This document shows positions 1-9,060 of a stretch of DNA of 64,000 bases, piece by piece. The stretch comes from Tritrichomonas foetus (lineage: Eukaryota; Parabasalia; Tritrichomonadida; Tritrichomonadidae). The position numbers were made by a program, and so were the translations under genes. The notes under the pieces were generated by a model. That model was not told the origin of the DNA. It worked only from the letters and a program-made list of their open reading frames with translations, and did not search any database. The stretch lies in the NCBI GenBank assembly GCA_001839685.1, contig MLAK01000893.1, positions 99,419 to 163,418 on the forward strand, read 5' to 3'. Position 1 is the stretch's first letter; every line of letters starts with the position of its first letter.

Positions 1-1547
1 ACACGTTGTTGTAGAGAATTATCCAAAGATGGATAAATATCATTAACAAATCTAAAGAATACTAAATCAGCAGTCGCAACTTCATCTTTTGAAATGTTTC
101 GTTCAGAATGATCAATCATGAATCCATATTCAGCAGGATTTTCAACAATATTGAAGCAAATATCAAGTGTCTCTTTATTATCACTATACATCTTATTTAA
201 TGCTGCTTGGAAATTAAATCCACGTCTAAAGAATGCTGTAATATTTAATAAAATTGACATTTTTAATGAACATTTTTGTGTGAAAGTATCGAATACAGCT
301 AAGTCATCAATTACATCTAAAAATCGACCAAGTAATGTATGTTGTTCTTCATAGAGGGCTGTAAAGAGCTCAATTAAGAAATTTTCATCGGCTGCCCAAA
401 GTGCGGCAAAACCAGCCATATATTGAATTTGTGAACGAAGTAAAAGTCTAGTTAAATAGGTCGCAAAACGGGATATTTTTGGATTTTGAGCAATAACTAA
501 AAGTAACAAAGCTGGACCTTTTTCGATTGAATCTTTTAATATTTGTTCAACGCCTTTCTCGTTATAATCATATAAATATGAAAGTGTTTCAAGGAAATCT
601 GGACATCTCCATATTTCGTTCTTAAAATCACCTGTAATCACAGGACTCAATCGTTGAATGGAAGCAGGTTTTGGAAAGTTCACTTGAATTGGATTAGTAC
701 TAACTATGTTGGTTAAAAAGTTTAGCTGTGTGAGAGGATGTTCCCAACGTCCGAGGAAAGGTGAAACTGGAATATTTCGAGTGTTGGTAACATCTTTGAT
801 GCACGTGATGAAAAGTTGAAATGAAGTGGGCGAATGAACTAAAAATGATTCTCTATCAAAAGCAGAAATTAACTCATCAACTGAAATTTTTGACTGGTTC
901 TTGAATGGCCTCAAAAGCGATAAAATATTTCTGTCGTTGGCAGAATCTCGTTCAAAAAATGGGGAGCTTGGTGAAACAAGATTGGAAATAAAATCAGCAA
1001 TATCCGAAACAGAAAACGGTTGAAACTGATCAAGAAATTGAGAAAAACTTTGAGCATTGTCGATTATGTCTTTTGCTTTTTCGTTGAAAACATCGGAAAG
1101 AGAAACGATAGGAAGAGTGAATGCCAGCTTATCAAACATTTCGGTAGTCGATTCAAATTCCCCTTTGAAGTCATCAAAATTGTCTAACGGAAAAATTCCT
1201 GGAATCGGCTCGGAATTCAATGAAACTGTTCCAATTTTTTGAGCGAGTTCGTCTGGAAGTTTTGTGATTAAATCGGATATTCGTGGAAATAAAGGAGATG
1301 TCATAAGCGACGTAATAATTCTTTCGAGAGAATACATGTGGCGTTGGTAGTCAGTTATTAAGTTGTTCACGAGATCGATAACTTGACCTGATCCAAAAGA
1401 CGAAAGAAATATGGTCGATGTTACAAAATCGATGGCGCTTTCGAGGGCTGGTGTCGGTTTGTCATGAGTTTTGATGTAATTTATAAATCCATCCCCAACA
1501 GATTGTGATGAAAATGGATTTGCGTTCGAGGTGGATATTCGAAACAT
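1..1547 (-). CDS. NOT1-like CCR4-NOT scaffold, N-terminal part (cut by window start)
   Basis: I translated the minus strand by eye: the frame opens at an ATG at 1547 and stays open for 515 codons to the window edge, so the C-terminus is missing. The protein is helical. Around residues 345-365 it has KGPALLLLVIAQ, and around 405-420 RFLDVIDDLAVFD, followed by a helix starting SLKMSILLN. The order and spacing resemble the N-terminal HEAT region of CNOT1/Not1 (human: ...LVLALLQIN... then RILDVAQDLKAL... then FVIDLA). NOT1 is the scaffold of the deadenylase complex that shortens mRNA tails in the cytoplasm. Catalytic-module and MIF4G parts would lie beyond the window. A different HEAT-repeat protein is the main alternative. 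Confidence 0.6.
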   Translation of the reverse strand, partial: MFRISTSNANPFSSQSVGDGFINYIKTHDKPTPALESAIDFVTSTIFLSSFGSGQVIDLVNNLITDYQRHMYSLERIITSLMTSPLFPRISDLITKLPDELAQKIGTVSLNSEPIPGIFPLDNFDDFKGEFESTTEMFDKLAFTLPIVSLSDVFNEKAKDIIDNAQSFSQFLDQFQPFSVSDIADFISNLVSPSSPFFERDSANDRNILSLLRPFKNQSKISVDELISAFDRESFLVHSPTSFQLFITCIKDVTNTRNIPVSPFLGRWEHPLTQLNFLTNIVSTNPIQVNFPKPASIQRLSPVITGDFKNEIWRCPDFLETLSYLYDYNEKGVEQILKDSIEKGPALLLLVIAQNPKISRFATYLTRLLLRSQIQYMAGFAALWAADENFLIELFTALYEEQHTLLGRFLDVIDDLAVFDTFTQKCSLKMSILLNITAFFRRGFNFQAALNKMYSDNKETLDICFNIVENPAEYGFMIDHSERNISKDEVATADLVFFRFVNDIYPSLDNSLQQR

Positions 1548-1573
1548 CAAGATTGTATTTCACTTCAAATGTC

Positions 1574-1596
1574 ATTATCTGAAATATTATCTGAAA
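1574..1596 (-). promoter_or_regulatory. Tandem TTTCAGATAAT boxes upstream of the NOT1-like gene
   Basis: On the minus strand the 11-mer TTTCAGATAAT occurs twice, at 1586-1596 and 1574-1584, ending 27 nt before the ATG. The TTTCAG core recurs near other starts in this window and contains the TCA of the trichomonad initiator. The role as an initiator is inferred. Confidence 0.35.
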
Positions 1597-2150
1597 ACCA
1601 TTTTCATTTTGAAATTATGAAATTGTTAGCTGAAAATTAATTCAACGGCTACAACATTGGAAGAGAGAATATCATCATGAATACACCCATAGATTGAAAT
1701 TTGAAAAATCGCTTCATGGTGCTTGGACTATATAAGATTGTCATACTAATAATTAGTTATTTTGAATCTTTAAGTAGAGAGGATATGCTGGTTTTATTTC
1801 ATTACCAAGAATCAAATGCTGAGGAATATGAACAAAAAAATTTTTATTCTTATTGTTAAGAAGCCGGATATTATTTCATGAAAATTGATGTGACAGAATA
1901 CTCGTATAAATAAAAACAATCACAATCATTGTGATGTAAATGAATATTTTTGTTTTCGAAATTTTGTTTCAATACATGATTATGAATAATGGATAAGAAT
2001 AATATCAAGGAAAAGAAAAAATAAAAGGAAAGAAAGAAATTAAAAGAAACCCGAAATGATATTTTACTATGAATTGTAAGATAAAAAACAAAACAAAACA
2101 AAACANAAATATTAATATGAATAAGAAATAATAAGAAATAAAAAGAAATA

Positions 2151-2957
2151 TTACATAGCATTTCCTGTTGCAACTGTACTTGTTCCTGAACCACAAACTG
2201 CTAAAAAAACATATGACCTTAAATTATAAGCAATCCAACATGTAACTCCAAGTGAAAAAGGGCCAATTGCAAGTAACATTGTATTTAATAAATATAATGA
2301 ATTAGCTTGAGCTGGTGGGATTACAAAAAATGCGAGTCTAAATGCAAATGAAAATGTAGATGAAATATTTAATAATCTTCCTTCAAAAACAAAACATGAA
2401 TGAAATTCGGTTATATATCTAACAACAAGAAGAATAATGAATCGCCCTGTTGTTGAAGAAGCACGATTAAACATTCCACATAAAGTAAAATAAAGTGTAG
2501 AACTTCGTAAACATTGAATTAAAAAAGCAACTATACTTTGTTTTGATAAAAGAAAATGTAAACGCGAAAAAGGTGATTCTAAACCAATTAATGAAAAAGA
2601 GATTGATGTTGAAATGAGTGAAAAAAGTGCTTCACAAGGAATAAAAATATAAAAAAGGCGAAAATAAAAAGAAACGAATAATACGATACAAGAAAGTGAG
2701 TAAATAACCATTAATGGAAATAAGTGACAAAAAGTAGTTTTGAAAGCTGATCCAAATAAACTGCATATATTAATATTTCCAGTTCTATTAAAACGATTTA
2801 ATTGCCATTGAGCAAAATCGTTATCGTCTGAATTTTCGTTTAAAGAAGATCGAGCTGAATTGGAAGGAGGAGAATAAGTAGGTAAATTTGATCTTAACTG
2901 TTCAAATTCATCACTAGAAGGTGAGTCATCATCTCTAATTAATCCTCTTAAAGTCAT
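2151..2957 (-). CDS. Multi-pass membrane protein, unknown family (left copy)
   Basis: A 268-aa protein from an ATG at 2957. The first ~70 residues are hydrophilic and Ser/Asn/Asp-rich. The rest is strongly hydrophobic, with about five or six likely membrane spans (roughly residues 75-98, 100-125, 138-160, 165-187, 195-215 and 218-262). There are few charges in the spans and no transporter signature that I recognise. The copy at 6054-6860 encodes the same sequence. The start lies about 100 nt from the tRNA-Ala gene, which runs divergently. The function is unknown. Confidence 0.75.
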   Translation of the reverse strand: MTLRGLIRDDDSPSSDEFEQLRSNLPTYSPPSNSARSSLNENSDDNDFAQWQLNRFNRTGNINICSLFGSAFKTTFCHLFPLMVIYSLSCIVLFVSFYFRLFYIFIPCEALFSLISTSISFSLIGLESPFSRLHFLLSKQSIVAFLIQCLRSSTLYFTLCGMFNRASSTTGRFIILLVVRYITEFHSCFVFEGRLLNISSTFSFAFRLAFFVIPPAQANSLYLLNTMLLAIGPFSLGVTCWIAYNLRSYVFLAVCGSGTSTVATGNAM

Positions 2958-3059
2958 TTAATTTGAAAATCTTTTTTTTTTTTCAAAAATCATTTTTCGA
3001 AATTCACGCAAAATTATTTGAATCTATGATGTTTTTTTCTGTTAGGAGGGGAACGCAGC

Positions 3060-3131
3060 GGGTGATTAGCTCAGTGGTAGAGCGCTACTTTAGCATAGTA
3101 GAGGCCAGGGGTTCAACTCCCCTATCATCCA
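3060..3131 (+). tRNA. tRNA-Ala(AGC), left copy
   Basis: It folds as a complete cloverleaf by eye. The acceptor GGGTGAT pairs with ATCATCC and includes a G3:U70 pair, the alanine identity element. The D stem is GCTC/GAGC. The anticodon stem CTACT/AGTAG closes the loop TTAGCAT with anticodon AGC. The T stem AGGGG/CCCCT carries loop TTCAACT. The discriminator is A. A run of eight T follows directly, as expected for a pol III terminator. CCA is not encoded and no intron is visible. Confidence 0.93.
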
Positions 3132-3204
3132 TTTTTTTTCCTTTTTTCCTTTTTTTTTTTTTTTTTTTTTAAATATAACCATCTCTATTTTCTTTTTTCC
3201 CCTT

Positions 3205-3251
3205 GGATGGCCGCTACACTGCTAAAGTGTCACTCTACGACTGAACTAATA
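3205..3251 (-). pseudogene. tRNA-Ala-like relic, left copy
   Basis: The minus strand reads like the 5' two thirds of the neighbouring tRNA-Ala: TTAGTTCAGTCGTAGAG, then CACTTTAGCA, then GCGGCC. The anticodon stem no longer pairs in the alanine register, and no T arm or 3' acceptor strand follows. It faces the intact tRNA 74 nt away. It is most likely a decayed tRNA copy. Confidence 0.55.
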
Positions 3252-3649
3252 TAAACTATTCAATTTTTAATGTGATATTTTTAAGTGTTCTAATACAATT
3301 TAATGAGTTCATACATCTTATAATCTTATTTCAATATATTTGATATCATTAATTTATTAAATATTAGAATTTTTTTCAGAAATGAGATATTCGAAATTGG
3401 TGTTAAAAAGGACATATTTTGGTTCACAGAGTATAACAATTGTATTCTATTTGTGTATTACGTGTATTATAATTAAGAATTGAAATTATGATCTAATTTC
3501 AAAATGACACAAAAAATACGATATTGTGTAGATTTTTGGGTTGATTTAATATGCTTATTTAAACTTTCTGAAGTATTACATGCATAAATATGATATTTTT
3601 ATTCCAATTTTCCTATTTATGCTTGATTGCACTTCATTTATTTTCCTCT

Positions 3650-4690
3650 GTTTCGAATGTAGAGAATTTTACTTGAATTCCTCAATACAACAGGTGCTTT
3701 AATAATAATATTTGATTTCATTGGGATGACAATGTTCTTGTTTCCATTAAATTTTAATTATTCATCTTCATCTTTAAATAAGTATACACCACTTAATGCT
3801 AAAGTTAATCTATTATTTGATGGATTATTATTTGCAACAATACTCACTTTCCATGATCCTATTTGTTTGACTGTAAAGATATAATTTGTACAATTGATAT
3901 TCACTGCCTATCTCAAATAATTGTTTTTAGACGCAAATATACCCACACAACGAAATTGATGACAGAGTAATGAATAAGATCTGAAATAGAACTCATTGAA
4001 TTTAAATGTGGATCACAGTGAATACCTAATAAATCGAATTTATTCGTGTCATATTCATCACCTATGATTCTATAACATCTAAAAATGTAAAATAATTCAA
4101 TAATTAAATAAAACAACTGTTATTTTATTTATAACTTTCCAAGAACATAATTTAGCTATTGTTACTTATTCTAATATATCAATTGAACCACTTTTAGCAT
4201 ATTTTGTTGATTAAGAGTTCATATTTAGAATGAATTCAGTTTTTTGTTAAACTTTTCACTGTAGCAGAAGCTATTTATTATGAATCAGATAAACTATTGC
4301 CTAGAGTATTGAATAAATGTGTGAGTGTAACATAAATGATAAACAAATTCAAAAGATATCATTCCTTTATTTTGTCTTGCTATCGTTGTTTGTAATGAAT
4401 AAAAGGTTCCACCAATGATGATCCTAAAAATAAATTAGATCTAACATTTTTATAATTACTCTTCAAGAAACTATAATGTTAAAATACGAATTAAATTGTA
4501 CTAGCCTCTGACATGATATCGATATTACAATCACCAATAGAGAAGGTTTTATCTTTTGTTATTAACTTCTGGATAATTTCATTATTTTGACATGCGTTTC
4601 CAGGTACATGAAGAAATATTTGTAAACTTTGAAATAGTTTTTCCTTAAATAAAATGGGAGCATTACATTCATCGTCCTAAAATCAAGCTT
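3650..4690 (-). pseudogene. Possible decayed protein gene spanning the inner edge of the left arm
   Basis: Successive minus-strand pieces read like protein but are split by stops and frame changes. They include CNAPILFKEKLFQSLQIFL near 4650, FLHVPGNACQNNEI near 4590, GDEYDTNKFDLLG near 4050, and KQIGSWKVSIVANN followed by LTLALSGVYLFKDEDE at 3880-3770. No intact ORF covers them. The last part lies inside the inverted-repeat arm and is repeated at about 5110-5350. The parent family is not recognised. Confidence 0.3.
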
Positions 4691-5089
4691 TCTGATGTTT
4701 ATTTTTATTTCCTTAAATATTGAGCGTTGTTGGAAAATGATAGTATAATGAATAAAAATCTGGATATAAGAAGAATCTCATATACGTAAATTTTAATATC
4801 TAATGTATTGATTGGATAATCACGATTTTCAATTTAGAAAAAGTAAAATGTGATGATCATAATCCTCCAATATAAATAGTATACATAATATTCATGATTA
4901 TTTATGATTGGATCAACTAAAGTTTATGATGATCGTTTTGGTCACTAATTATCAGCAGTTCATCGATAATGAAACATCATATCATGATATTCTTCTCTAT
5001 AATAAAACATAAGAATATGAATATGGTTTAACATGATTAGATATCTTAAAATCATTTCATAGGCTAGATCATAACCATATCATCCATCT
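3921..5089. other. Spacer between the inverted-repeat arms
   Basis: A 1.17 kb AT-rich unique segment. It has no intact gene; a 67-codon minus ORF at 3913-4116 is part of the presumed decayed gene above. No tRNA, terminal repeat or transposase signature is visible. Confidence 0.6.
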
Positions 5090-5758
5090 TTATTTGAGAT
5101 AGGCAGTGAATATCAATTGTACAAATTATATCTTTACAGTCAAACAAATAGGATCATGGAAAGTGAGTATTGTTGCAAATAATAATCCATCAAATAATAG
5201 ATTAACTTTAGCATTAAGTGGTGTATACTTATTTAAAGATGAAGATGAATAATTAAAATTTAATGGAAACAAGAACATTGTCATCCCAATGAAATCAAAT
5301 ATTATTATTAAAGCACCTGTTGTATTGAGGAATTCAAGTAAAATTCTCTACATTCGAAACAGAGGAAAATAAATGAAGTGCAATCAAGCATAAATAGGAA
5401 AATTGGAATAAAAATATCATATTTATGCATGTAATACTTCAGAAAGTTTAAATAAGCATATTAAATCAACCCAAAAATCTACACAATATCGTATTTTTTG
5501 TGTCATTTTGAAATTAGATCATAATTTCAATTCTTAATTATAATACACGTAATACACAAATAGAATACAATTGTTATACTCTGTGAACCAAAATATGTCC
5601 TTTTTAACACCAATTTCGAATATCTCATTTCTGAAAAAAATTCTAATATTTAATAAATTAATGATATCAAATATATTGAAATAAGATTATAAGATGTATG
5701 AACTCATTAAATTGTATTAGAACACTTAAAAATATCACATTAAAAATTGAATAGTTTA

Positions 5759-5805
5759 TATTAGTTCAGTCGTAGAGTGACACTTTAGCAGTGTAGCGGC
5801 CATCC
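5759..5805 (+). pseudogene. tRNA-Ala-like relic, right copy
   Basis: Mirror copy of the relic at 3205-3251, with the same missing T arm. It faces the intact tRNA-Ala at 5880-5951. Confidence 0.55.
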
Positions 5806-5879
5806 AAGGGGAAAAAAGAAAATAGAGATGGTTATATTTAAAAAAAAAAAAAAAAAAAAAAGGAAAAAAGGAAAAAAAA

Positions 5880-5951
5880 TGGATGATAGGGGAGTTGAAC
5901 CCCTGGCCTCTACTATGCTAAAGTAGCGCTCTACCACTGAGCTAATCACCC
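5880..5951 (-). tRNA. tRNA-Ala(AGC), right copy
   Basis: Mirror copy of the tRNA at 3060-3131, with the same sequence, AGC anticodon and G3:U70 pair. On the minus strand it is followed by the same T run (5872-5879 as A on the plus strand). With two identical copies, either could be lost without loss of the tRNA. Confidence 0.93.
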
Positions 5952-6053
5952 GCTGCGTTCCCCTCCTAACAGAAAAAAACATCATAGATTCAAATAATTT
6001 TGCGTGAATTTCGAAAAATGATTTTTGAAAAAAAAAAAAGATTTTCAAATTAA

Positions 6054-6860
6054 ATGACTTTAAGAGGATTAATTAGAGATGATGACTCACCTTCTAGTGA
6101 TGAATTTGAACAGTTAAGATCAAATTTACCTACTTATTCTCCTCCTTCCAATTCAGCTCGATCTTCTTTAAACGAAAATTCAGACGATAACGATTTTGCT
6201 CAATGGCAATTAAATCGTTTTAATAGAACTGGAAATATTAATATATGCAGTTTATTTGGATCAGCTTTCAAAACTACTTTTTGTCACTTATTTCCATTAA
6301 TGGTTATTTACTCACTTTCTTGTATCGTATTATTCGTTTCTTTTTATTTTCGCCTTTTTTATATTTTTATTCCTTGTGAAGCACTTTTTTCACTCATTTC
6401 AACATCAATCTCTTTTTCATTAATTGGTTTAGAATCACCTTTTTCGCGTTTACATTTTCTTTTATCAAAACAAAGTATAGTTGCTTTTTTAATTCAATGT
6501 TTACGAAGTTCTACACTTTATTTTACTTTATGTGGAATGTTTAATCGTGCTTCTTCAACAACAGGGCGATTCATTATTCTTCTTGTTGTTAGATATATAA
6601 CCGAATTTCATTCATGTTTTGTTTTTGAAGGAAGATTATTAAATATTTCATCTACATTTTCATTTGCATTTAGACTCGCATTTTTTGTAATCCCACCAGC
6701 TCAAGCTAATTCATTATATTTATTAAATACAATGTTACTTGCAATTGGCCCTTTTTCACTTGGAGTTACATGTTGGATTGCTTATAATTTAAGGTCATAT
6801 GTTTTTTTAGCAGTTTGTGGTTCAGGAACAAGTACAGTTGCAACAGGAAATGCTATGTAA
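6054..6860 (+). CDS. Multi-pass membrane protein, unknown family (right copy)
   Basis: 268 aa from an ATG at 6054, identical in protein sequence to the gene at 2151-2957: a hydrophilic Ser/Asp-rich N-terminus and five or six hydrophobic spans. The lack of any amino-acid change points to very recent duplication, active gene conversion or a misassembly. It is divergent from the tRNA-Ala at 5880-5951. Confidence 0.75.
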   Translation: MTLRGLIRDDDSPSSDEFEQLRSNLPTYSPPSNSARSSLNENSDDNDFAQWQLNRFNRTGNINICSLFGSAFKTTFCHLFPLMVIYSLSCIVLFVSFYFRLFYIFIPCEALFSLISTSISFSLIGLESPFSRLHFLLSKQSIVAFLIQCLRSSTLYFTLCGMFNRASSTTGRFIILLVVRYITEFHSCFVFEGRLLNISSTFSFAFRLAFFVIPPAQANSLYLLNTMLLAIGPFSLGVTCWIAYNLRSYVFLAVCGSGTSTVATGNAM

Positions 6861-7110
6861 TATTTCTTTTTATTTCTTATTATTTCTTATTCATATTAAT
6901 ATTTATGTTTTGTTTTGTTTTGTTTTTTATCTTACAATTCATAGTAAAATATCATTTCGGGTTTCTTTTAATTTCTTTCTTTCCTTCCTTTTCCTTTTCT
7001 TTTTCTTTTTCTTTTTCTTGATATTATTCTTATTCATTTTTCATAATCATGTATTGAAACAAAGTTTCGAAAACAAAAATATTCATTTACATCACAATGA
7101 TTGTGATTGT

Positions 7111-7428
7111 ATTATTAATAATGTTCAATGGAACATTTGAAGCATCAAAAATATATCATCAGAATGATTCAGTGTATTGATTGGTTCAATTCTATTATTC
7201 ATACTTTCTCAATAAATTTGATTACTATTATAAAGGAATCAATAATTCTTCATTTGAATGATAGCGCACTCAGAAAATTTGTTAAATTTGCACAATTATT
7301 GTCATTCAGATTTTCATTTGGTGTTCATTTATATTTGTTGTTTTCACAAAATTAGCATATATTCACTTTATCTCAGAAAATAAAATCTTCTCAGAATTTT
7401 TCAGAAAAACACCGTTTAATAATTCTCA
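7111..7428. other. Gap between the right arm and the next gene
   Basis: Unique AT-rich sequence. The only feature I see is the TTTCAG box near the following start. A 75-codon ORF at 7128-7355 has skewed composition and no recognisable motif. Confidence 0.5.
7397..7410 (+). promoter_or_regulatory. TTTTTCAGAAAAAC box, likely initiator
   Basis: It ends 18 nt before the ATG at 7429 and is preceded by a second CTCAGAA at 7390. It matches the TTTCAG(A) core seen upstream of several genes in this window. Transcription-start function is inferred. Confidence 0.35.
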
Positions 7429-9060
7429 ATGATGGAAATCGAAACATCACACAACCCAATGTGGTCGATTGACTCGAATTGGAATGACCCAGTGATTGAC
7501 TCGTCCGAGAAAAGCCAAGAATTGAAGAAAAATTTCACTCCAATTCAACGCATTTCCTTAAATAATGCAGATATTGAAACTCCTCCTGATAATTTAATCG
7601 AAAGTAAGAAACATATGGAAGTGGGAAACATAAAATTCCAGCACAATACAAGTGGCGCAATTATTTCAGTTCCCAATTTCCAACCAACCAATTTTTCTCA
7701 ACAAAATAAAAATACCAATTCAAATTCACTCCATTCAAAAGAATCGCTACTTACACCAGTTGCAAAGAGATCTCGAAATCATCCATATCCTTCTCCAATT
7801 CCGTCAAATAAAAGTTTTTCTTTGAATCAGATTCCAGAACAGGCGACTTCATCGAAGCTTCCTTTTGAGTCTCCAACAATTTCAACGCACTCAATTCCTC
7901 GTTCATCGGCGACAGAAGTAAAAATTGCATTCAATGAAATCAATTCTGATGAATCCAAAGGTGAAAAAAATCCAGTGTCTACACCCGTAAAAAGTTCTGA
8001 ATTAAGAAAAGTTGTCAAAGTATCTCCAATTTCAATGAAATTTGCACAACAGCTAATTCAAGTTGTCGACCCAGACATTTTCAAATACCAACCAAAATAT
8101 GATCAATCATTTGATTATGACAACTTAGATTCCACTTCATCAAGAAATCAAAACACCGAAAATGAAAGAGAACAAGAAAAAGAAGTTATGGACAACAATT
8201 TGAGTGATAATCAAGAAGAAAAAACTACGAATGAATCTCGAAATAACTCTGAATCAATTTTTAACTTTACTCCTCATGAAAGTGATTCAAAACAGCATCA
8301 GAACAATAATGAAGAAAAAAGTGACTCAGAAAGCGACAATTTGGAAGAAAGTGATGATGTATTTTCCACACCTTATAAACAATCACCAATTCAAAAATGG
8401 CGAAAGATGTCAACACTAAAGTGGGGAATCAATTCACCACCTGCACATCATGAATTTAATGAAATCCCAGATAGTTTATTGCACTCAAAAAGGATTTTTG
8501 CCCGATTTGATGATGATGATGCAACAGATAATAATTCAGAAAAGAATGAAGAAAAAGAGAATACATTTCATAACTTTAAAAATGACAATTCTAATACTAA
8601 AAAGAAACCAAAGCATAAAATATCACGATTTTGGAATGATACTGGAAAAATTGAATACAATAGTTCAGAGAAGGTATCAAGCGAGAAAACTCCAGAAGAG
8701 TCCCAAAAATCACCCCTATCAGCCATTCCTCTAATATCCGAAGAAACAAACAATGAAGACAAATTGGGAATCGAAGAAAAAATAACAAATGAAGAAAGAG
8801 TTAAGAGTGAAGAAAAGATGATCGAAAAGAAGCATAAACAAAAAACCAAAGAAATTGTTTTACCACCAATGTTTGCTACATCTTGTAAATCAGGTAAAAA
8901 ACGAATTGAATTCTTAGTTGAAAATGGAGTTCTTTTTGTTTCTACAGGAACAAAAGAATACAAAGTTAAACAAGGAGAATCAGTGACTTTGGTCAAGGGA
9001 AAGGAACTGACTTTATTGAATAAAAGTCATGAGCCTGTTAGACTCATAAAAAAGGAATAA
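7429..9060 (+). CDS. Low-complexity acidic protein with a small cupin-like C-terminus
   Basis: 543 aa. Residues 1-450 are disordered, rich in Ser, Asn, Glu and Lys, with several Ser/Thr-Pro sites. Runs of acidic residues lie around 245-310 and 440-465. The final ~65 residues look folded: alternating short beta strands in FLVENGVLFVSTG, EYKVKQGESVTLVKG, then LTLLNKSHEPVRL. This order (G-x-V repeats, then N-S before the last strand) resembles half of a cupin barrel such as the CENP-C/Mif2 C-terminus. I see no clear CENP-C motif, so a kinetochore role is only a possibility. The stop is TAAA. Confidence 0.7.
   Translation: MMEIETSHNPMWSIDSNWNDPVIDSSEKSQELKKNFTPIQRISLNNADIETPPDNLIESKKHMEVGNIKFQHNTSGAIISVPNFQPTNFSQQNKNTNSNSLHSKESLLTPVAKRSRNHPYPSPIPSNKSFSLNQIPEQATSSKLPFESPTISTHSIPRSSATEVKIAFNEINSDESKGEKNPVSTPVKSSELRKVVKVSPISMKFAQQLIQVVDPDIFKYQPKYDQSFDYDNLDSTSSRNQNTENEREQEKEVMDNNLSDNQEEKTTNESRNNSESIFNFTPHESDSKQHQNNNEEKSDSESDNLEESDDVFSTPYKQSPIQKWRKMSTLKWGINSPPAHHEFNEIPDSLLHSKRIFARFDDDDATDNNSEKNEEKENTFHNFKNDNSNTKKKPKHKISRFWNDTGKIEYNSSEKVSSEKTPEESQKSPLSAIPLISEETNNEDKLGIEEKITNEERVKSEEKMIEKKHKQKTKEIVLPPMFATSCKSGKKRIEFLVENGVLFVSTGTKEYKVKQGESVTLVKGKELTLLNKSHEPVRLIKKE

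Larger units (their letters stand above)
1916..3920. repeat. Left arm of a large inverted repeat
   Basis: This 2.0 kb segment is the reverse complement of 5090-7110. The membrane-protein coding regions (2151-2957 and 6054-6860) translate identically. The tRNA and flanks match base for base where I compared them, apart from one base in a poly(T)/poly(A) run and a pyrimidine tract near the outer end that is longer on the right. Similarity stops at 1916 (outer) and 3920 (inner). An N lies at 2106. Confidence 0.93.
5090..7110. repeat. Right arm of a large inverted repeat
   Basis: Reverse-complement copy of 1916-3920. Coordinates of paired bases sum to 9010 or 9011 through most of the arm. The arm is 16 nt longer because of the CT-rich tract at about 6980-7018. 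Beyond 7110 the two sides share nothing visible. Confidence 0.93.

Noticed and set aside
118..1242. Plus-strand ORFs at 118-354 and 1057-1242
   Set aside because: They are antisense shadows of the NOT1-like minus-strand frame.
1871..2194. Small Phe-rich ORFs at 1871-2196 and 6815-7140
   Set aside because: They run out of frame past the membrane-protein stop into AT- and CT-rich sequence; one contains the N. Composition is that of non-coding DNA.
2963..3172. ORF of 69 aa (and its copy at 5785-6048) running through the tRNA-Ala
   Set aside because: It overlaps the tRNA and the poly(T) run; the apparent protein is a translation of tRNA and homopolymer sequence.
3205..3251. Calling the tRNA-like relic a functional tRNA-Leu(UAG) by shifting the anticodon loop
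   Set aside because: A 7-nt loop with TAG can be drawn, but the T arm and the 3' acceptor strand are missing.
1916..7110. Terminal-inverted-repeat DNA transposon
   Set aside because: No transposase-like ORF, no short target-site duplication at 1916 and 7110, and arms that hold a tRNA. A duplication fits better.
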